Positions 54,058 to 63,177 are shown, counted from the stretch's first letter. The stretch: 63,365 nucleotides of DNA from Prevotella sp. (GCA_022773395.1 JALFBL010000046.1:1-63365); one strand, 5' to 3'. The notes: a model not told the origin generated them from the letters alone. A program made the numbers and translations.

Positions 54058-55167
54058 TTAGTTTTGTTCCGATGGTTCGGATGATTCCGATGATTTGTTT
54101 CCTCCCCAATGAAATAATTTCCCGGCGATCTCTTTTCCTTTGCTCCCTGCATAGTTCATCACGTTTCGTGCGTGTCCTCCGGCGAAACCGCCAACGGCTC
54201 CACCCACAGCACCTGCAATACCGGCTCCCTTTCCTGCCGCATAGTTCACGTTCTTGCCGAAATTACCTGATCCTCCTGCCTGTATCACCCAGCCCGCAAC
54301 GGTCGGAATGGTGAAGTAGCCGATGATGCCGATAATCATAAAGACGAGATACACTCCGTTCGAGGCGTCTATCGTATAGGCAGGGTCGTTCTGCAACTGT
54401 GTGATGTCGTGTTTGAGCATCAGTTCCTGAATCTTTGCCAGCATCGAACTGAACAAGTCCGCCACGGGTAGCCACAGATAGATGGAGATATACCTCGTGA
54501 ACCATTGCGTGAGAGTACTCTGAAAACCGTCCCACACGGAGATGGCGAAGGCTATCGGTCCCAAGATGGAGAGGACAATCAGGAAGAATGTCCGCAGCGT
54601 GTCGATAAGCAGGGCGGCAGCGGCGAAAAGCAGTTCCAAGAGCTCCCGTACCATATTGCGGAACCATTTCTTCAGGTTGTACATACTGCGTTCCACGTAC
54701 ATCCCCGCCATCGTTGCCATGTCCGAGGGAGCGATACCGAGTTCATCCAATTTCTTGTCGAACTCTTCGTTGCTCACCAGATAGGCTGTTTCGGGGTTCT
54801 TCACCATCGCCTCGTATTCCAGCTTGTCGCGCAACTTGCGGTATTCGTCCATGCTGAAGGTCTGCTTTTCGAGCATCTTGTGCGTACCCTGCACGATGGG
54901 ACTAAGCACCCCGTTGATGGTCTCCAGCACCATCGGAAAGAAGAGGATGCAAAGACCGAGGGCAAAGGGACGGAGCAACGGATAGACGTCGATGGGTTCG
55001 GCACGAGCCAAGGTCTGCCATACCCGAAGTGCCACATAGAAGAGTGCACCCAAGCCTGCAATTCCCTTGGCAACGCCAATCATGTCGCCGCACATCGGCA
55101 TCATCTCCGTATAAAGGGTACGGAGAACTTGGTGCAGGTTGTCAAATTCCGCTCCCATACCTACCAA
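54058..55167 (-). CDS. traJ: TraJ, VirB6-like
   Basis: The 369-residue polytopic inner-membrane protein starts EFDNLHQVLRTLYTEMMPMC, has about six helices (LGALFYVALRVWQTLA; FFLIVLSILGPIAFAISVWD; VYLVFMIIGIIGYFTIPTVA), and ends in a glycine-rich tail (GAGIAGAVGGAVGGFAGG). This is the TraJ family, the VirB6-like pore part. The start overlaps the traI stop by 7 bp. Confidence 0.88.
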   Translation of the reverse strand: MVGMGAEFDNLHQVLRTLYTEMMPMCGDMIGVAKGIAGLGALFYVALRVWQTLARAEPIDVYPLLRPFALGLCILFFPMVLETINGVLSPIVQGTHKMLEKQTFSMDEYRKLRDKLEYEAMVKNPETAYLVSNEEFDKKLDELGIAPSDMATMAGMYVERSMYNLKKWFRNMVRELLELLFAAAALLIDTLRTFFLIVLSILGPIAFAISVWDGFQSTLTQWFTRYISIYLWLPVADLFSSMLAKIQELMLKHDITQLQNDPAYTIDASNGVYLVFMIIGIIGYFTIPTVAGWVIQAGGSGNFGKNVNYAAGKGAGIAGAVGGAVGGFAGGHARNVMNYAGSKGKEIAGKLFHWGGNKSSESSEPSEQN

Positions 55168-55790
55168 TACCTTTCATTATCCGTTCCATAGAGCGAGAGC
55201 ACCCGGTCGGTGTCCTGCTGTTTCTTGGCTCTGAGATAGCTCACGGAGATGTTCTTGTTCGTGTAGTAACGCACGAGATTGCGGTAGTCCCGTACCTCCT
55301 TGTAGCAGCGATCCACCACATCCATACGTTCCTTGTCGGTCATCTTCAGCGTGGTGATATTCACCACCTGCTTCAGTTCCTTGAGCAGATTGTTGCTCTC
55401 TCCGAGCAGCTTGGTGTAACCGTTGGCAATGGCGACCAGCTCCTCCGGACGGAAGTTCGGGTCGGAGAGCATCTTCTTGTAGTTGTTCACGTAGATGTCG
55501 GAGATTTCCCCGACCATCAGGATGGTCTCTTTCACCCGTTGGGCATCCCGCACGAGGTCGTTCACCTTTTTCAGGGCATCGTAGTACTTCTTGCTCTCAT
55601 TATAGAGTTTCTCCACCTCCTTGAAGTTGTCGAGCGTGTTCTTGACCGTCTTGGAGGTCTGCACGATTTCCTTGGTCGTGTTGATGATGCTCTGTGCAAG
55701 GTTGGTGGGGTCAGTGACTACCCATTGAGCGTGTGCGCTGCCTGCCAAGAGGCAACCGCACGTGATAAGTATTAAAATTCTCTTTCTCAT
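55161..55790 (-). CDS. traI: TraI (DUF4141)
   Basis: The start at 55790 gives a signal peptide (RKRILILITCGCLLAGSAHAQ) and 209 residues. It continues WVVTDPTNLAQSIINTTKEI and a long helical region, the DUF4141 pattern, which resembles VirB5-like periplasmic proteins. It lies 32 bp after traG, and the traJ start overlaps its stop. A longer reading from 55994 would overlap traG and was rejected. Confidence 0.85.
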   Translation of the reverse strand: MRKRILILITCGCLLAGSAHAQWVVTDPTNLAQSIINTTKEIVQTSKTVKNTLDNFKEVEKLYNESKKYYDALKKVNDLVRDAQRVKETILMVGEISDIYVNNYKKMLSDPNFRPEELVAIANGYTKLLGESNNLLKELKQVVNITTLKMTDKERMDVVDRCYKEVRDYRNLVRYYTNKNISVSYLRAKKQQDTDRVLSLYGTDNERYW

Positions 55791-55822
55791 TTTACGTTGG
55801 ATTTTAGTGTGATTGTTATTTA

Positions 55823-58309
55823 CTATTCTTCTTCGGCGAGCTGCCTGACGGCAAGCTCCATATTCCCGCCGAGTTGCTCGGCACGGGCAAGCACCCGCAT
55901 CTTCTCGGTCTCCTCCGTCGTATAGGTGAGGTATTCGGCTTTCGACACTTCGGTGGCATAGACGGCAGACTGTACGCCGCCCAGTCCGATCCACACCTCC
56001 TTGTACGACCGTGTGGCATCGTTGCTCTGATTGATGGAGAGTATCTGCCCCCGTTCCTTGTCCGTCAGTCCCAAGAGTGCCTGTATTTGGTCGAACTTGT
56101 TCATGTACTTGCGCTGGTCAAGCAGAATCTTGCAATCACTATTATTGATGATGGACTCCTTGACCACGGGCGAGGAGATGATGTCGTCCACTTCCTGCGT
56201 CACCACGACCGCCTCTCCGAAGAACTTACGGACGGTCTTGTAGAGATACTTGATGTATCCCGCCATATTTGCAGATGCAATCGCCTTCCACGCCTCCTCG
56301 ATAAGGATGACTTTCCGCACCCCTTTCAGTCGTCGCATCTTGCTGATGAACAGTTCCATAATGATGATGGTCGTGATGGGGAAAAGGATGGGATGATCTT
56401 TAATCGCGTCGATTTCGAAGACGATAAAACGGGCATTCAAGAGGTCGAGCTGCTTGTCCGAGTTCAGCAGGTAGTCGTATTCGCCACCTTTGTAGTACGG
56501 CTCCAGCACATTGAGAAAATTGGCCAAGTCAAAATCCTTTTCCCTGACCTTTTTCTCACGGAGCAATGCCGAGTAGTCGGTGGTGAGATACTCGTAAAAG
56601 CTGTTGAACGAGGGTACGATACCATCGTCCGCCTTGATACGCTCGATAAAGAGCGACACGGCATTGGAGAGGGCAACCTCCTCCGAGCGTGTGGCAGGCT
56701 CGTTGTCCTTTTTCCACAGCGTAAGCAGCAGTGTCTTGATGCTCTCCCGCTTCTCCACGTCGAATACCTTATCCGTCGTATAGAAAGGGTTGAAGCTGAT
56801 GGGACTCTCATCCGAATAGGTGAAATAAACCCCATCCTCACCCTGCGTCTTGTGGCGTATCATCTCGCACAAGCCCTGATAGCTGTTTCCCGTGTCCACC
56901 AAGACGATATGGGTGTTCTGTTCCCAATACTGCCTTAGTAGGTGGTTGGTGAAGAATGACTTGCCCGAACCCGAAGGCCCCAAGATGAACTTGTTGCGGT
57001 TCGTGATGATGCCTTGCTTCATCGGCAGGTCGGAGATGTCGAGATGAATCGGCTTGCCGCTGCGGTCAGCCATCTTGATGCCGAATGGAGACAACGAATC
57101 ACGGTAGTTGGTTTCCTCATTGAAGAAGCAGACCGCCTGCTCGATGAAGGTGTAAAAACTCTCTTCTGCGGGGAAGTCGGCTTCATTGCCGGGAATGCCC
57201 GCCCAGAACAGCGTCGGCACATCTACCGTGTTGTGCCTTGGCTTGCACTCCATCAGTGCGAGCTGGCTACCCACGTCGTTACGGATACGGCGGAGTTCCT
57301 CCTCATCCTCACTCCACGCCAAGACATTGCAATGGCATCGGACGGAGGTTAGTCCGAAGCTGTGTGCCTCATTCAGATACTCGTCAATCCACTGCTTGTT
57401 GATCTGGTTGCTTCGGCTGTAACGGGAGAGCGAGTGCATGTTCCGTGCGTTCTTTTCGAAGCGTTGCAGGTTCTCCGCACTGTCGTCAATCAGCACATAC
57501 TGGTTGTAGATATGGCTGCACGAGAGCAACAGCCCCACGGGAGCGGCAAACGAGAGGCGACAGTCGCTGCGGTCGGTGGACAGGCGTTCATAACGCATAT
57601 CCGTACCGACCAGTCCGGGCAGGTCTTCCGTATCGGAGAGGGTATGCAGGCAGAGCCGCTTGTTGCCGATACGCATACGGTCGGCTCTCAGGTCGATGTC
57701 CTCCAATACCGTCGTGTCGGAAAGGGAGAGTGAGAAATACTTCTCTATCAGTCCCGGTTTTTCCTCCGTGCCGACAATCTCTTCGTCGCTCAGTCGGGTA
57801 AGGCGAACAAAACCGCTTTCGTTCATAATCCGCTCGAACTGCTCGGTCGCTTCGATGAACTTGCGGGCAGTATCCCTGTCCCGTACCTCCTTGGGGATGA
57901 TGTGCCCACGGCAGAGCGTGGAAAAATTACTTTGCTGCCGGCTACGGTTCTTGGTCGTCTTGGTCAGGAACAGGTAGCAGGCGTGATTGAGGAACGGTCG
58001 CTCGTTGAAGTGCCGCTCGAAACTGCGGGAGAGGAAACTCATATTCTCCTTTTGCAAGTCCGGACGATAGCCCTCCTTGACAAACCAGTCCTGCTTGTGC
58101 ACGACGCTGTAGGTCGGCAATACCTTGATTGCCTTTACCCAAGCCGAATGGATGGCAGCATACTCCGCGCTCGTCACCGTATAGAGTTCGGGCAAGTCCA
58201 CCCGAAAGGCGACCGTGATGTCGGCGTCCTTCGAGAGGATGCAGCCCTCTTCGACGGCAAGCAGTGGGAAGCGGTTCTCCAGCGTGGTGGCTTTCAGTAT
58301 ATTCCTCAT
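55823..58309 (-). CDS. traG: TraG conjugation ATPase, VirB4-like
   Basis: The 828-residue ATPase powers the channel. Walker A is GPSGSGKSFFTNHLL at about 444-458 and Walker B/helicase-type motif is KVILIEEAWKAIAS near 670. Sensor-type stretches (VVVTQEVDDIISSP) follow. This is the TraG family (VirB4-like) of Bacteroidales elements. It overlaps traF by 4 bp. It has the full length expected. Confidence 0.93.
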   Translation of the reverse strand: MRNILKATTLENRFPLLAVEEGCILSKDADITVAFRVDLPELYTVTSAEYAAIHSAWVKAIKVLPTYSVVHKQDWFVKEGYRPDLQKENMSFLSRSFERHFNERPFLNHACYLFLTKTTKNRSRQQSNFSTLCRGHIIPKEVRDRDTARKFIEATEQFERIMNESGFVRLTRLSDEEIVGTEEKPGLIEKYFSLSLSDTTVLEDIDLRADRMRIGNKRLCLHTLSDTEDLPGLVGTDMRYERLSTDRSDCRLSFAAPVGLLLSCSHIYNQYVLIDDSAENLQRFEKNARNMHSLSRYSRSNQINKQWIDEYLNEAHSFGLTSVRCHCNVLAWSEDEEELRRIRNDVGSQLALMECKPRHNTVDVPTLFWAGIPGNEADFPAEESFYTFIEQAVCFFNEETNYRDSLSPFGIKMADRSGKPIHLDISDLPMKQGIITNRNKFILGPSGSGKSFFTNHLLRQYWEQNTHIVLVDTGNSYQGLCEMIRHKTQGEDGVYFTYSDESPISFNPFYTTDKVFDVEKRESIKTLLLTLWKKDNEPATRSEEVALSNAVSLFIERIKADDGIVPSFNSFYEYLTTDYSALLREKKVREKDFDLANFLNVLEPYYKGGEYDYLLNSDKQLDLLNARFIVFEIDAIKDHPILFPITTIIIMELFISKMRRLKGVRKVILIEEAWKAIASANMAGYIKYLYKTVRKFFGEAVVVTQEVDDIISSPVVKESIINNSDCKILLDQRKYMNKFDQIQALLGLTDKERGQILSINQSNDATRSYKEVWIGLGGVQSAVYATEVSKAEYLTYTTEETEKMRVLARAEQLGGNMELAVRQLAEEE

Positions 58310-58683
58310 TCTTTGTCCTCCTTTCCTTTGTTCGTTCTTTTATTCTCTCTTCTCTTTCGTTTTGGCAGCTCCTTGTGCCGCAACAGACGGGGAATGCGTC
58401 GTCGGTTGATGAGGTATCGGGGATGGCTGTGCAAGGCGGAACGCTTCATCAGCCCGTGTTCCCCGTACTTCCTGTTCAGGGAGAAGGTCTGCCACACCAG
58501 AACGGATGCGGCAGTCCCTCCGAAGCCGATACAGATCCATTGATTGACACTCGCCATATAGAGGATGACAAACAGCACGAAAAGGGCGAGCAGCCCTCCG
58601 GCAAAAATGAACAGGTATTGGCTTTTGAGTCCTTGAAACTCTACCGAGCGACCGATTCCCTTGTTGATGGGATAGGTCTCCAT
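58306..58683 (-). CDS. traF: TraF (DUF4133), VirB3-like
   Basis: The 125-residue protein starts YPINKGIGRSVEFQGLKSQY and has two membrane helices (YLFIFAGGLLALFVLFVILY and ICIGFGGTAASVLVWQTF), then a very basic tail (LPKRKRRENKRTNKGKEDKE). It is the TraF/DUF4133 family, the VirB3-like partner of TraG. It begins 4 bp after traE and overlaps traG by 4 bp. Confidence 0.9.
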   Translation of the reverse strand: METYPINKGIGRSVEFQGLKSQYLFIFAGGLLALFVLFVILYMASVNQWICIGFGGTAASVLVWQTFSLNRKYGEHGLMKRSALHSHPRYLINRRRIPRLLRHKELPKRKRRENKRTNKGKEDKE

Positions 58684-58687
58684 AGGC

Positions 58688-58987
58688 TTAGAGGAAGAAA
58701 CTTCTCAAAATGGTGGCTGCGACAATGAGGAAAATACAGGCTCCGAACCAGCTTGCAGCGGTCTTCGAGGTGTCAGGATCTCCGGACGAAAACTTTGAGT
58801 ATACCTTTACCCCTCCGATAAGTCCCACGACCGCACCGATGGCATAAATGAGCTTCGTGGCAGGGTCAAAATAACTCGTTACCATACTGGTGGCTTGGTT
58901 GATGCCTGACAAGCCGTTGCCTTGGGCAAAGGCAGAGGAAATGGAAAGCAGCAGGACGGCTGCGATAAGAAAATGTTTTTTGGTCAT
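58688..58987 (-). CDS. traE: TraE (DUF4134), VirB2-like
   Basis: The 99-residue protein has a signal peptide (1-21, SISSAFAQ) and two helices with LIYAIGAVVGLIGGVKVYSK, the DUF4134/TraE signature. Size and build resemble a VirB2-type pilin subunit. It lies 4 bp before traF. A 175-bp gap separates it from the upstream gene, and the internal promoter-like repeat at 59525 may serve it. Confidence 0.9.
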   Translation of the reverse strand: MTKKHFLIAAVLLLSISSAFAQGNGLSGINQATSMVTSYFDPATKLIYAIGAVVGLIGGVKVYSKFSSGDPDTSKTAASWFGACIFLIVAATILRSFFL

Positions 58988-59162
58988 AAATCATTCTTGT
59001 TTTGTGTCGGGAGAGGTGGATAGGCTCTCCCGACGGATGAATACTGTTGTTACTTTTGGATCTTAGTGGTGGCTCTCTTGGGGTCAGCCGTACTCTTTTT
59101 CTTTCATTGCTTGTTGCATTAAAGGGTTCATACTATTGGGACAAAACCATTCGGAAGGGGTG
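58988..59162. other. Gap between TraD-like gene and traE
   Basis: It contains no gene or strong hairpin. It is the only sizable gap between traA and traG, which fits a separate transcription or processing point for the channel genes. Confidence 0.4.
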
Positions 59163-59756
59163 TTACGCCTTTTCGCCGCTGTAAAGTTCCTCGAAACGGG
59201 CACGGACGATTTCATCGATCGTGGCCGAGCGTTTCGCATCGCTTCGGAGCGTTTCCATCAGGTGAGTTCCTTCCAACTCTCTCAACGTATCGCCGGTTCT
59301 TTGTCGCTCTGCTTCGGTGTGGGCGTGGCGGTGAATGACCGACAAGGCTTCCAGCACCCGTTCAAAATCAATTCCCATGGCGTATTCGCTTTCCCCCTGT
59401 ATGGGAAGTTCCTCGTCCTCCTCTTCAAACGATGGTGCATCCGAAGATTCATACATTAAAGGAATCTCATCTATGTCGGGCTGTTCATCCGCCTCTTCCG
59501 ATGGCTCTTGTCCGTTTTCGGGAGCAAATGTAGATGCCTTTTTTGCTTCCGCCTCGCCTTTTGGATAACTGCGTACTTGTGGCGTCGAGTGGCTGAGTTT
59601 GAAGTGACTTTTACCGATGATTTCCGCGTCACTGACCGTCTGGCAAGGCTTTTTCTCCATTGCCCTGTTCTTTCTTCTTCTTCTTCGTTCATACGAGAGA
59701 AAAAGCAGCAGCCACAAAAGGTAGAGCAAGAGCAAAACAAGGACTATTCGGTACAT
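59163..59756 (-). CDS. TraD-like protein with N-terminal membrane helix
   Basis: The 197-residue protein has one N-terminal helix (IVLVLLLLYLLWLLLFLSYE) followed by a very basic turn (RRRRRKNRAMEKK), an acidic low-complexity middle, and a helical C-terminus (SATIDEIVRARFEELYSGEKA). It occupies the TraD position of Bacteroidales elements (possibly DUF4122). The coding region contains the 23-bp box and TACATTTG also found upstream of traA. It overlaps the ParA-like gene by 13 bp. Confidence 0.65.
   Translation of the reverse strand: MYRIVLVLLLLYLLWLLLFLSYERRRRRKNRAMEKKPCQTVSDAEIIGKSHFKLSHSTPQVRSYPKGEAEAKKASTFAPENGQEPSEEADEQPDIDEIPLMYESSDAPSFEEEDEELPIQGESEYAMGIDFERVLEALSVIHRHAHTEAERQRTGDTLRELEGTHLMETLRSDAKRSATIDEIVRARFEELYSGEKA
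59525..59588 (-). promoter_or_regulatory. Internal copy of the tra promoter module
   Basis: Minus-strand TACATTTG (59525-59532) and a 23-bp box (59566-59588) repeat the arrangement upstream of traA (63053-63060 and 63095-63117), with 33 versus 34 bases between the parts. The box is identical in both. Its function as a second promoter for traE onward is inferred. Confidence 0.45.
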
Positions 59757-60484
59757 AGGCGTTGCAGGATTTCGTGAAGTTCATCACCCAATTGATTACA
59801 GAGCCTGCTCAACTTTCCTCCGTGAGGAGGGAAGAGGGTGCATACCCCTCTTCTGCGCTCGGAAAGGAACGGACGATACAAACGGGAGTGGCTCAATGAA
59901 GTCTGCATCAGCAAAGCTCCTGTTTCATCGGCAAGGGTGCGACAGCATTCGTCGGCATCCTCGCGTTCCCAAGCCTGTACCATATTGCGGAGCAGGTAAA
60001 GCTCACGGATATTGCCCTTGCCCATAGTCAGTATTTGCTCTCCCAAGATGTCGATGAAACGGCGGACGGCTTCCATATCCATCGGACTGCCCGTAACAGG
60101 AAAGACGACGGCATCCATTGCTGAAAGCAGTTCTACTGTTCCTTCGGTACGCATCAATGGAGGGAGGTCGAAGAGGATGCAGCGGGGAGGATTGTCCGCA
60201 CAGTGCCGCTCTACTCGGTTCAGGGCTTCCCGCACCGGAGCGCAGATAATCGGATAAGGGGTACAGGGTGTCCGATGTTTCAGACGCATCAGGCTTTGCC
60301 GGTTCTGTTCTTCCGACTCTTGCTGCCGCAGACGGGCGATGGTATGGACGGGATGGTTGCAATCCACGACGGCGACATCGCACCCTCTGTGGTAATGCAG
60401 AATGCTTGCGGCAAGTACCGTAAGCGAAGTTTTGCCGACACCTCCCTTCGGGGAAGCGATGGCGAGATAAAGGGGGTTACTCAT
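59744..60484 (-). CDS. Second ParA-like ATPase in the tra operon
   Basis: The 246-residue ATPase has Walker A PKGGVGKTSLTVLAA (12-26) and the ParA-type CDVAVVDCNHP and CILFDLPPLM motifs. Members place proteins or DNA within the cell. It is a distant paralogue of the traA product at 61889 (both have the YH(Y/H)RGCDV region). The ParA pair in one operon is typical of these elements. It may position the transfer machine, which is inferred. A TraD-like gene follows with 13-bp overlap. Confidence 0.85.
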   Translation of the reverse strand: MSNPLYLAIASPKGGVGKTSLTVLAASILHYHRGCDVAVVDCNHPVHTIARLRQQESEEQNRQSLMRLKHRTPCTPYPIICAPVREALNRVERHCADNPPRCILFDLPPLMRTEGTVELLSAMDAVVFPVTGSPMDMEAVRRFIDILGEQILTMGKGNIRELYLLRNMVQAWEREDADECCRTLADETGALLMQTSLSHSRLYRPFLSERRRGVCTLFPPHGGKLSRLCNQLGDELHEILQRLCTE

Positions 60485-60513
60485 ATTTTCTCTTTGCTTT
60501 GAGTGGGTGAATA

Positions 60514-61104
60514 CTATGTCTTGATAAATCGTTTGTAATCGAAGTTGCCTGACTGAACCTCTTTCGGAGCTTCTTCGGCAACGCGCTCCAGCAGTTCGCG
60601 GACACGATCTCCGGCCGCTTTCTTAATCGCTTGGAACATCGGGGAGTCGTGTATCTTATAGATGGTTTCGGCGGCTTTCGCAGCTTCCTCTATCGGAGCA
60701 TTCTTACAGGAGAGGACACTGCCCATTTGTTGCAATTCTTCCGCTGTGATGCTTTCTGAAAGAGAGTGGCTTTCACCTTGGACTTCCACCAGTACAGATT
60801 CCTCTTCTTCGGGAATAGTTGGAGAGGTCTCTTCCGTGACTTCTGTTTCAGGACTCTGTTTTTGTTGTTGAGCTTCTTCAATGGGCAATTCGGCTAAAAG
60901 GACATTCTCCTCTCGGGTCAGTTCCCTTTTAGGGATACGGATGGTAACGACGACTTTCCCCTTGCCCCGTTCCCTGAAAAAGAGTTGCAAGTCACGGTAG
61001 ATTCTCACGGCACTCCGATAGCGTCCGTACAGGAAGCAGGCGACCTGCACGCTGCCGAGATAGGCTAAGCCTACCGACAGCAGAATAAAGATGACCTGCT
61101 TCAT
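60514..61104 (-). CDS. Membrane-anchored tra operon protein
   Basis: The 196-residue protein has an N-terminal membrane helix (VIFILLSVGLAYLGSVQVAC), then a basic segment (KVVVTIRIPKRELTREENVL), an acidic low-complexity linker, and a helical C-terminal domain (MFQAIKKAAGDRVRELLERV). No motif is recognised. Its ATG overlaps the stop of the second DUF3408 gene by 4 bp. It lies between the DUF3408 pair and the second ParA, the TraC position in some elements. Function is unknown. Confidence 0.65.
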   Translation of the reverse strand: MKQVIFILLSVGLAYLGSVQVACFLYGRYRSAVRIYRDLQLFFRERGKGKVVVTIRIPKRELTREENVLLAELPIEEAQQQKQSPETEVTEETSPTIPEEEESVLVEVQGESHSLSESITAEELQQMGSVLSCKNAPIEEAAKAAETIYKIHDSPMFQAIKKAAGDRVRELLERVAEEAPKEVQSGNFDYKRFIKT

Positions 61105-61475
61105 CGCTCGAAACGTTTACGGAACTGTTGCTCGAACAAGGCGTCTATCTCATCGCGATGGGTGTCAAGATGATGACGGATGATGTTGTCGATGTAGGCG
61201 GAGAGAGGCAGGCTGTTGCCTGTGATTGTGCCCACGATGCAGGCTATCTCATCTTTGATCTGTTGGGAAACATAGACGGACACTCCCTTTTCCATGATAT
61301 GCCGTTTCAGGAAGGTCTCCTCGTAATCGCTCGGTTCAGGTTTCAGCTTTTCCTTTCCTGTCTCCGAACGCTCTATCAGCGTGGTGGAATTACGGATAGT
61401 CACCTTGGAGGATACACTCTTGTTTTCCATGCGGGCTGTCTGCCCTGCATTCTGTCTTACGTTTTGCTTTTTCAT
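61101..61475 (-). CDS. DUF3408 protein (second copy)
   Basis: The start at 61475 gives 124 residues. A basic, disordered N-terminus is followed by SVYVSQQIKDEIACIVGTI and LSAYIDNIIRHHLDTHRDEI, the DUF3408 pattern, which resembles a ribbon-helix-helix-type DNA-binding fold. It likely works with the preceding paralogue as a regulator or relaxosome partner. It sits 1 bp before the upstream gene's stop. Confidence 0.8.
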   Translation of the reverse strand: MKKQNVRQNAGQTARMENKSVSSKVTIRNSTTLIERSETGKEKLKPEPSDYEETFLKRHIMEKGVSVYVSQQIKDEIACIVGTITGNSLPLSAYIDNIIRHHLDTHRDEIDALFEQQFRKRFER

Positions 61476-61476
61476 C

Positions 61477-61905
61477 TTACAATAGTTTTTTGAATTTGAG
61501 TTCATTTAATCTGTTTATTTCGTCCTTATAGACTTCAAAGTGGTGGAGGATGATGTTCTCGACATAGATTCCGATGGTCATCTCCCTGTTTTTCATCGAC
61601 ATGACTATCTCTGCCAGCTTTTCCTGCAATTCTCTGGCGACATAGATGGTCTTACGGTCTTTCAGGTCGTTGCGGTAGATGAACAAGGATTCATAGTCCC
61701 CCTTCGGTATTCTGCGACGTGTACGGGAAAGAGGCCGTTTCACCTCCTCGGAAAGTTCTCTCTCTTCCTCCTGAGTTTCCTCGACTGACTCCTTTTCCTC
61801 GCAAGAAGCAGAGGGAGAACTATCTTTTCGTCTCATGGGAATGCCTTGAGAGATCAGCTCCCTGATAGCATCAGGATTTATTTTTTCTTTATGCTTCTCT
61901 GCCAT
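61477..61905 (-). CDS. DUF3408 protein (first copy)
   Basis: The 142-residue protein has an N-terminal charged segment and a C-terminal domain with TIYVARELQEKLAEIVMSM and IGIYVENIILHHFEVYKDEI, matching DUF3408. It and the next gene encode related domains, with identical spacing between the two helices. It overlaps the traA stop by 17 bp. DNA binding is inferred from the ribbon-helix-helix-like pattern. Confidence 0.8.
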   Translation of the reverse strand: MAEKHKEKINPDAIRELISQGIPMRRKDSSPSASCEEKESVEETQEEERELSEEVKRPLSRTRRRIPKGDYESLFIYRNDLKDRKTIYVARELQEKLAEIVMSMKNREMTIGIYVENIILHHFEVYKDEINRLNELKFKKLL

Positions 61906-62671
61906 ACGCTTCAGGTTTTACAATGGACAGGATTTCTTCCACAAGTTCTTTCAGGCAGCTGCCTCTGAGCAACGTTCGGGATGCGGGAAAGATAGTCGAA
62001 CGGAAGAGGGTCGTACCCTCATCCATGATCTCCTTTTTGTAGCGGGTCGTGTTGGGGACTGCCGTCTTTAGGATGGGAAGTCCCAACTCGGCAATGACTT
62101 TCTCATACATTGCATAGAGGGGTGTTTTCTCTCTGCCGTCCACCATGTTCCAGAAGAGGTAAATCCCCTTGTTGTCCGTGTCCGCATTGTCAGTGACCGC
62201 CTGCTTGATAACGGCGGAGAAACTCAGCGTGCTTTCCAAGGAGATACGGTCGGAAGAGATAGGTGTGAAGATATAGTCCATACCGGCAAGCGTGTCGATG
62301 ACGCCTCTCGTGTTGATGGTGCCCGGCAAATCGAAAAACACGAAATCTGTTTCCGATTCATTGTGTTCCAGATAATCCTGTACGACGCCTATGGCTTCGT
62401 CCGAGGTCGTACAAAGGATATTGTAGGTAGGCTTTTGAAGCCGGGAGAATTGAGCGACCGCCATTTCCTGTAGCGAGCTGTTCGTTTCCAAGCCTTTGGC
62501 ATCTCGTTTTCTCATCTCGTTGATGCTGAACTGTGGGTAGTCGCAATCCACGACAAGGACATCGTATCCGCAGACATAGTGCAGATAGCTTGCCGTCAGG
62601 ACCGTAAAGGTCGTTTTGCCGACGCCTCCTTTCTGGGTGGAGAAGGCGATAAAAACAGGTTTCTTTTTCAT
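61889..62671 (-). CDS. traA: TraA: ParA family ATPase
   Basis: The 260-residue ATPase has Walker A QKGGVGKTTFTVLTASYLHY (13-32), VDCDYPQFSI and FVFFDLPGTINTRGV. It is the first gene of the tra operon and the TraA of CTnDOT-type elements. ParA proteins use ATP to move or anchor cargo; here it may position the relaxosome or channel. The promoter-like box is 382 bp upstream at 63053. A 65-codon frame ending with an ATGA overlap at 62668 could be a small leader gene. Confidence 0.9.
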   Translation of the reverse strand: MKKKPVFIAFSTQKGGVGKTTFTVLTASYLHYVCGYDVLVVDCDYPQFSINEMRKRDAKGLETNSSLQEMAVAQFSRLQKPTYNILCTTSDEAIGVVQDYLEHNESETDFVFFDLPGTINTRGVIDTLAGMDYIFTPISSDRISLESTLSFSAVIKQAVTDNADTDNKGIYLFWNMVDGREKTPLYAMYEKVIAELGLPILKTAVPNTTRYKKEIMDEGTTLFRSTIFPASRTLLRGSCLKELVEEILSIVKPEAYGREA

Positions 62672-62865
62672 TGTCTTTTAGAGTTTTGTTCTACATATGC
62701 TTCATCACGGGAATCTGCCCGTGTCAGTTGATTCTTTCCAATACCGGCTTCCTCATCTGTTCGGATGTCTCGATGTTCGGGGAACTCCGTTTGTGCAGAG
62801 GGATACATGCCGATGATGACGGCTGTCCTCGCCTGCATAAAAAGTGGAGTTGTCCATCCCTTCAT
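62668..62865 (-). CDS. Possible small leader gene before traA
   Basis: A 65-residue frame (MKGWTTPLFMQARTAVIIGM at the start) ends in an ATGA overlap with the traA start, which is the form of translational coupling. The sequence has no motif and its composition is only partly protein-like. It may be real or chance. Confidence 0.3.
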   Translation of the reverse strand: MKGWTTPLFMQARTAVIIGMYPSAQTEFPEHRDIRTDEEAGIGKNQLTRADSRDEAYVEQNSKRQ

Positions 62866-63052
62866 TCAGGAATCCCATCGCGGATTTCCCTCTGCCTGCG
62901 TCAGGACAATTGTACCGTCGTTCGCAGATACATCCCTTCGATTGTATTGTCGAAGTTCCATACGTATTCGCTGTACATACCCTCGAAAAGGAACGCATCC
63001 CAATCGGGGACTTTTGCGATGGCGGACATCTTCAATTTGCTCTTCGATGGGG

Positions 63053-63136
63053 CAAATATAGATGCCTCCACAGCTCTTTTTCTATCCTTTTTGCTAACTG
63101 CGTACTTGTGGCGTCGATTTGCGTATTTGTGGCTTC
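63053..63136 (-). promoter_or_regulatory. Putative tra operon promoter with upstream repeat boxes
   Basis: The minus strand reads TATATTTG (63053-63060), matching TAnnTTTG. A 23-bp box at 63095-63117 lies 34 bases upstream; an imperfect copy (TGCGTATTTGTGGCTTCG) follows at 63119-63136. The tandem boxes look like activator sites. An exact copy of the box and a TACATTTG occur at 59525-59588. Confidence 0.5.
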
Positions 63137-63169
63137 GTGAGAGGTAAGTGACTTAGGCACAACGCTTAG

Positions 63170-63177
63170 TAACTTTG
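63170..63177 (+). promoter_or_regulatory. Plus-strand -7 box TAACTTTG pointing out of the window
   Basis: TAACTTTG followed by C matches TAnnTTTG. It points right, where mob genes would be expected, and diverges from the tra promoter at 63053. Confidence 0.4.

Noticed and set aside
55791..55994. Longer N-terminus for traI
   Set aside because: It would overlap traG by 170 bp with arginine-rich nonsense; the ATG at 55790 starts a clear signal peptide.
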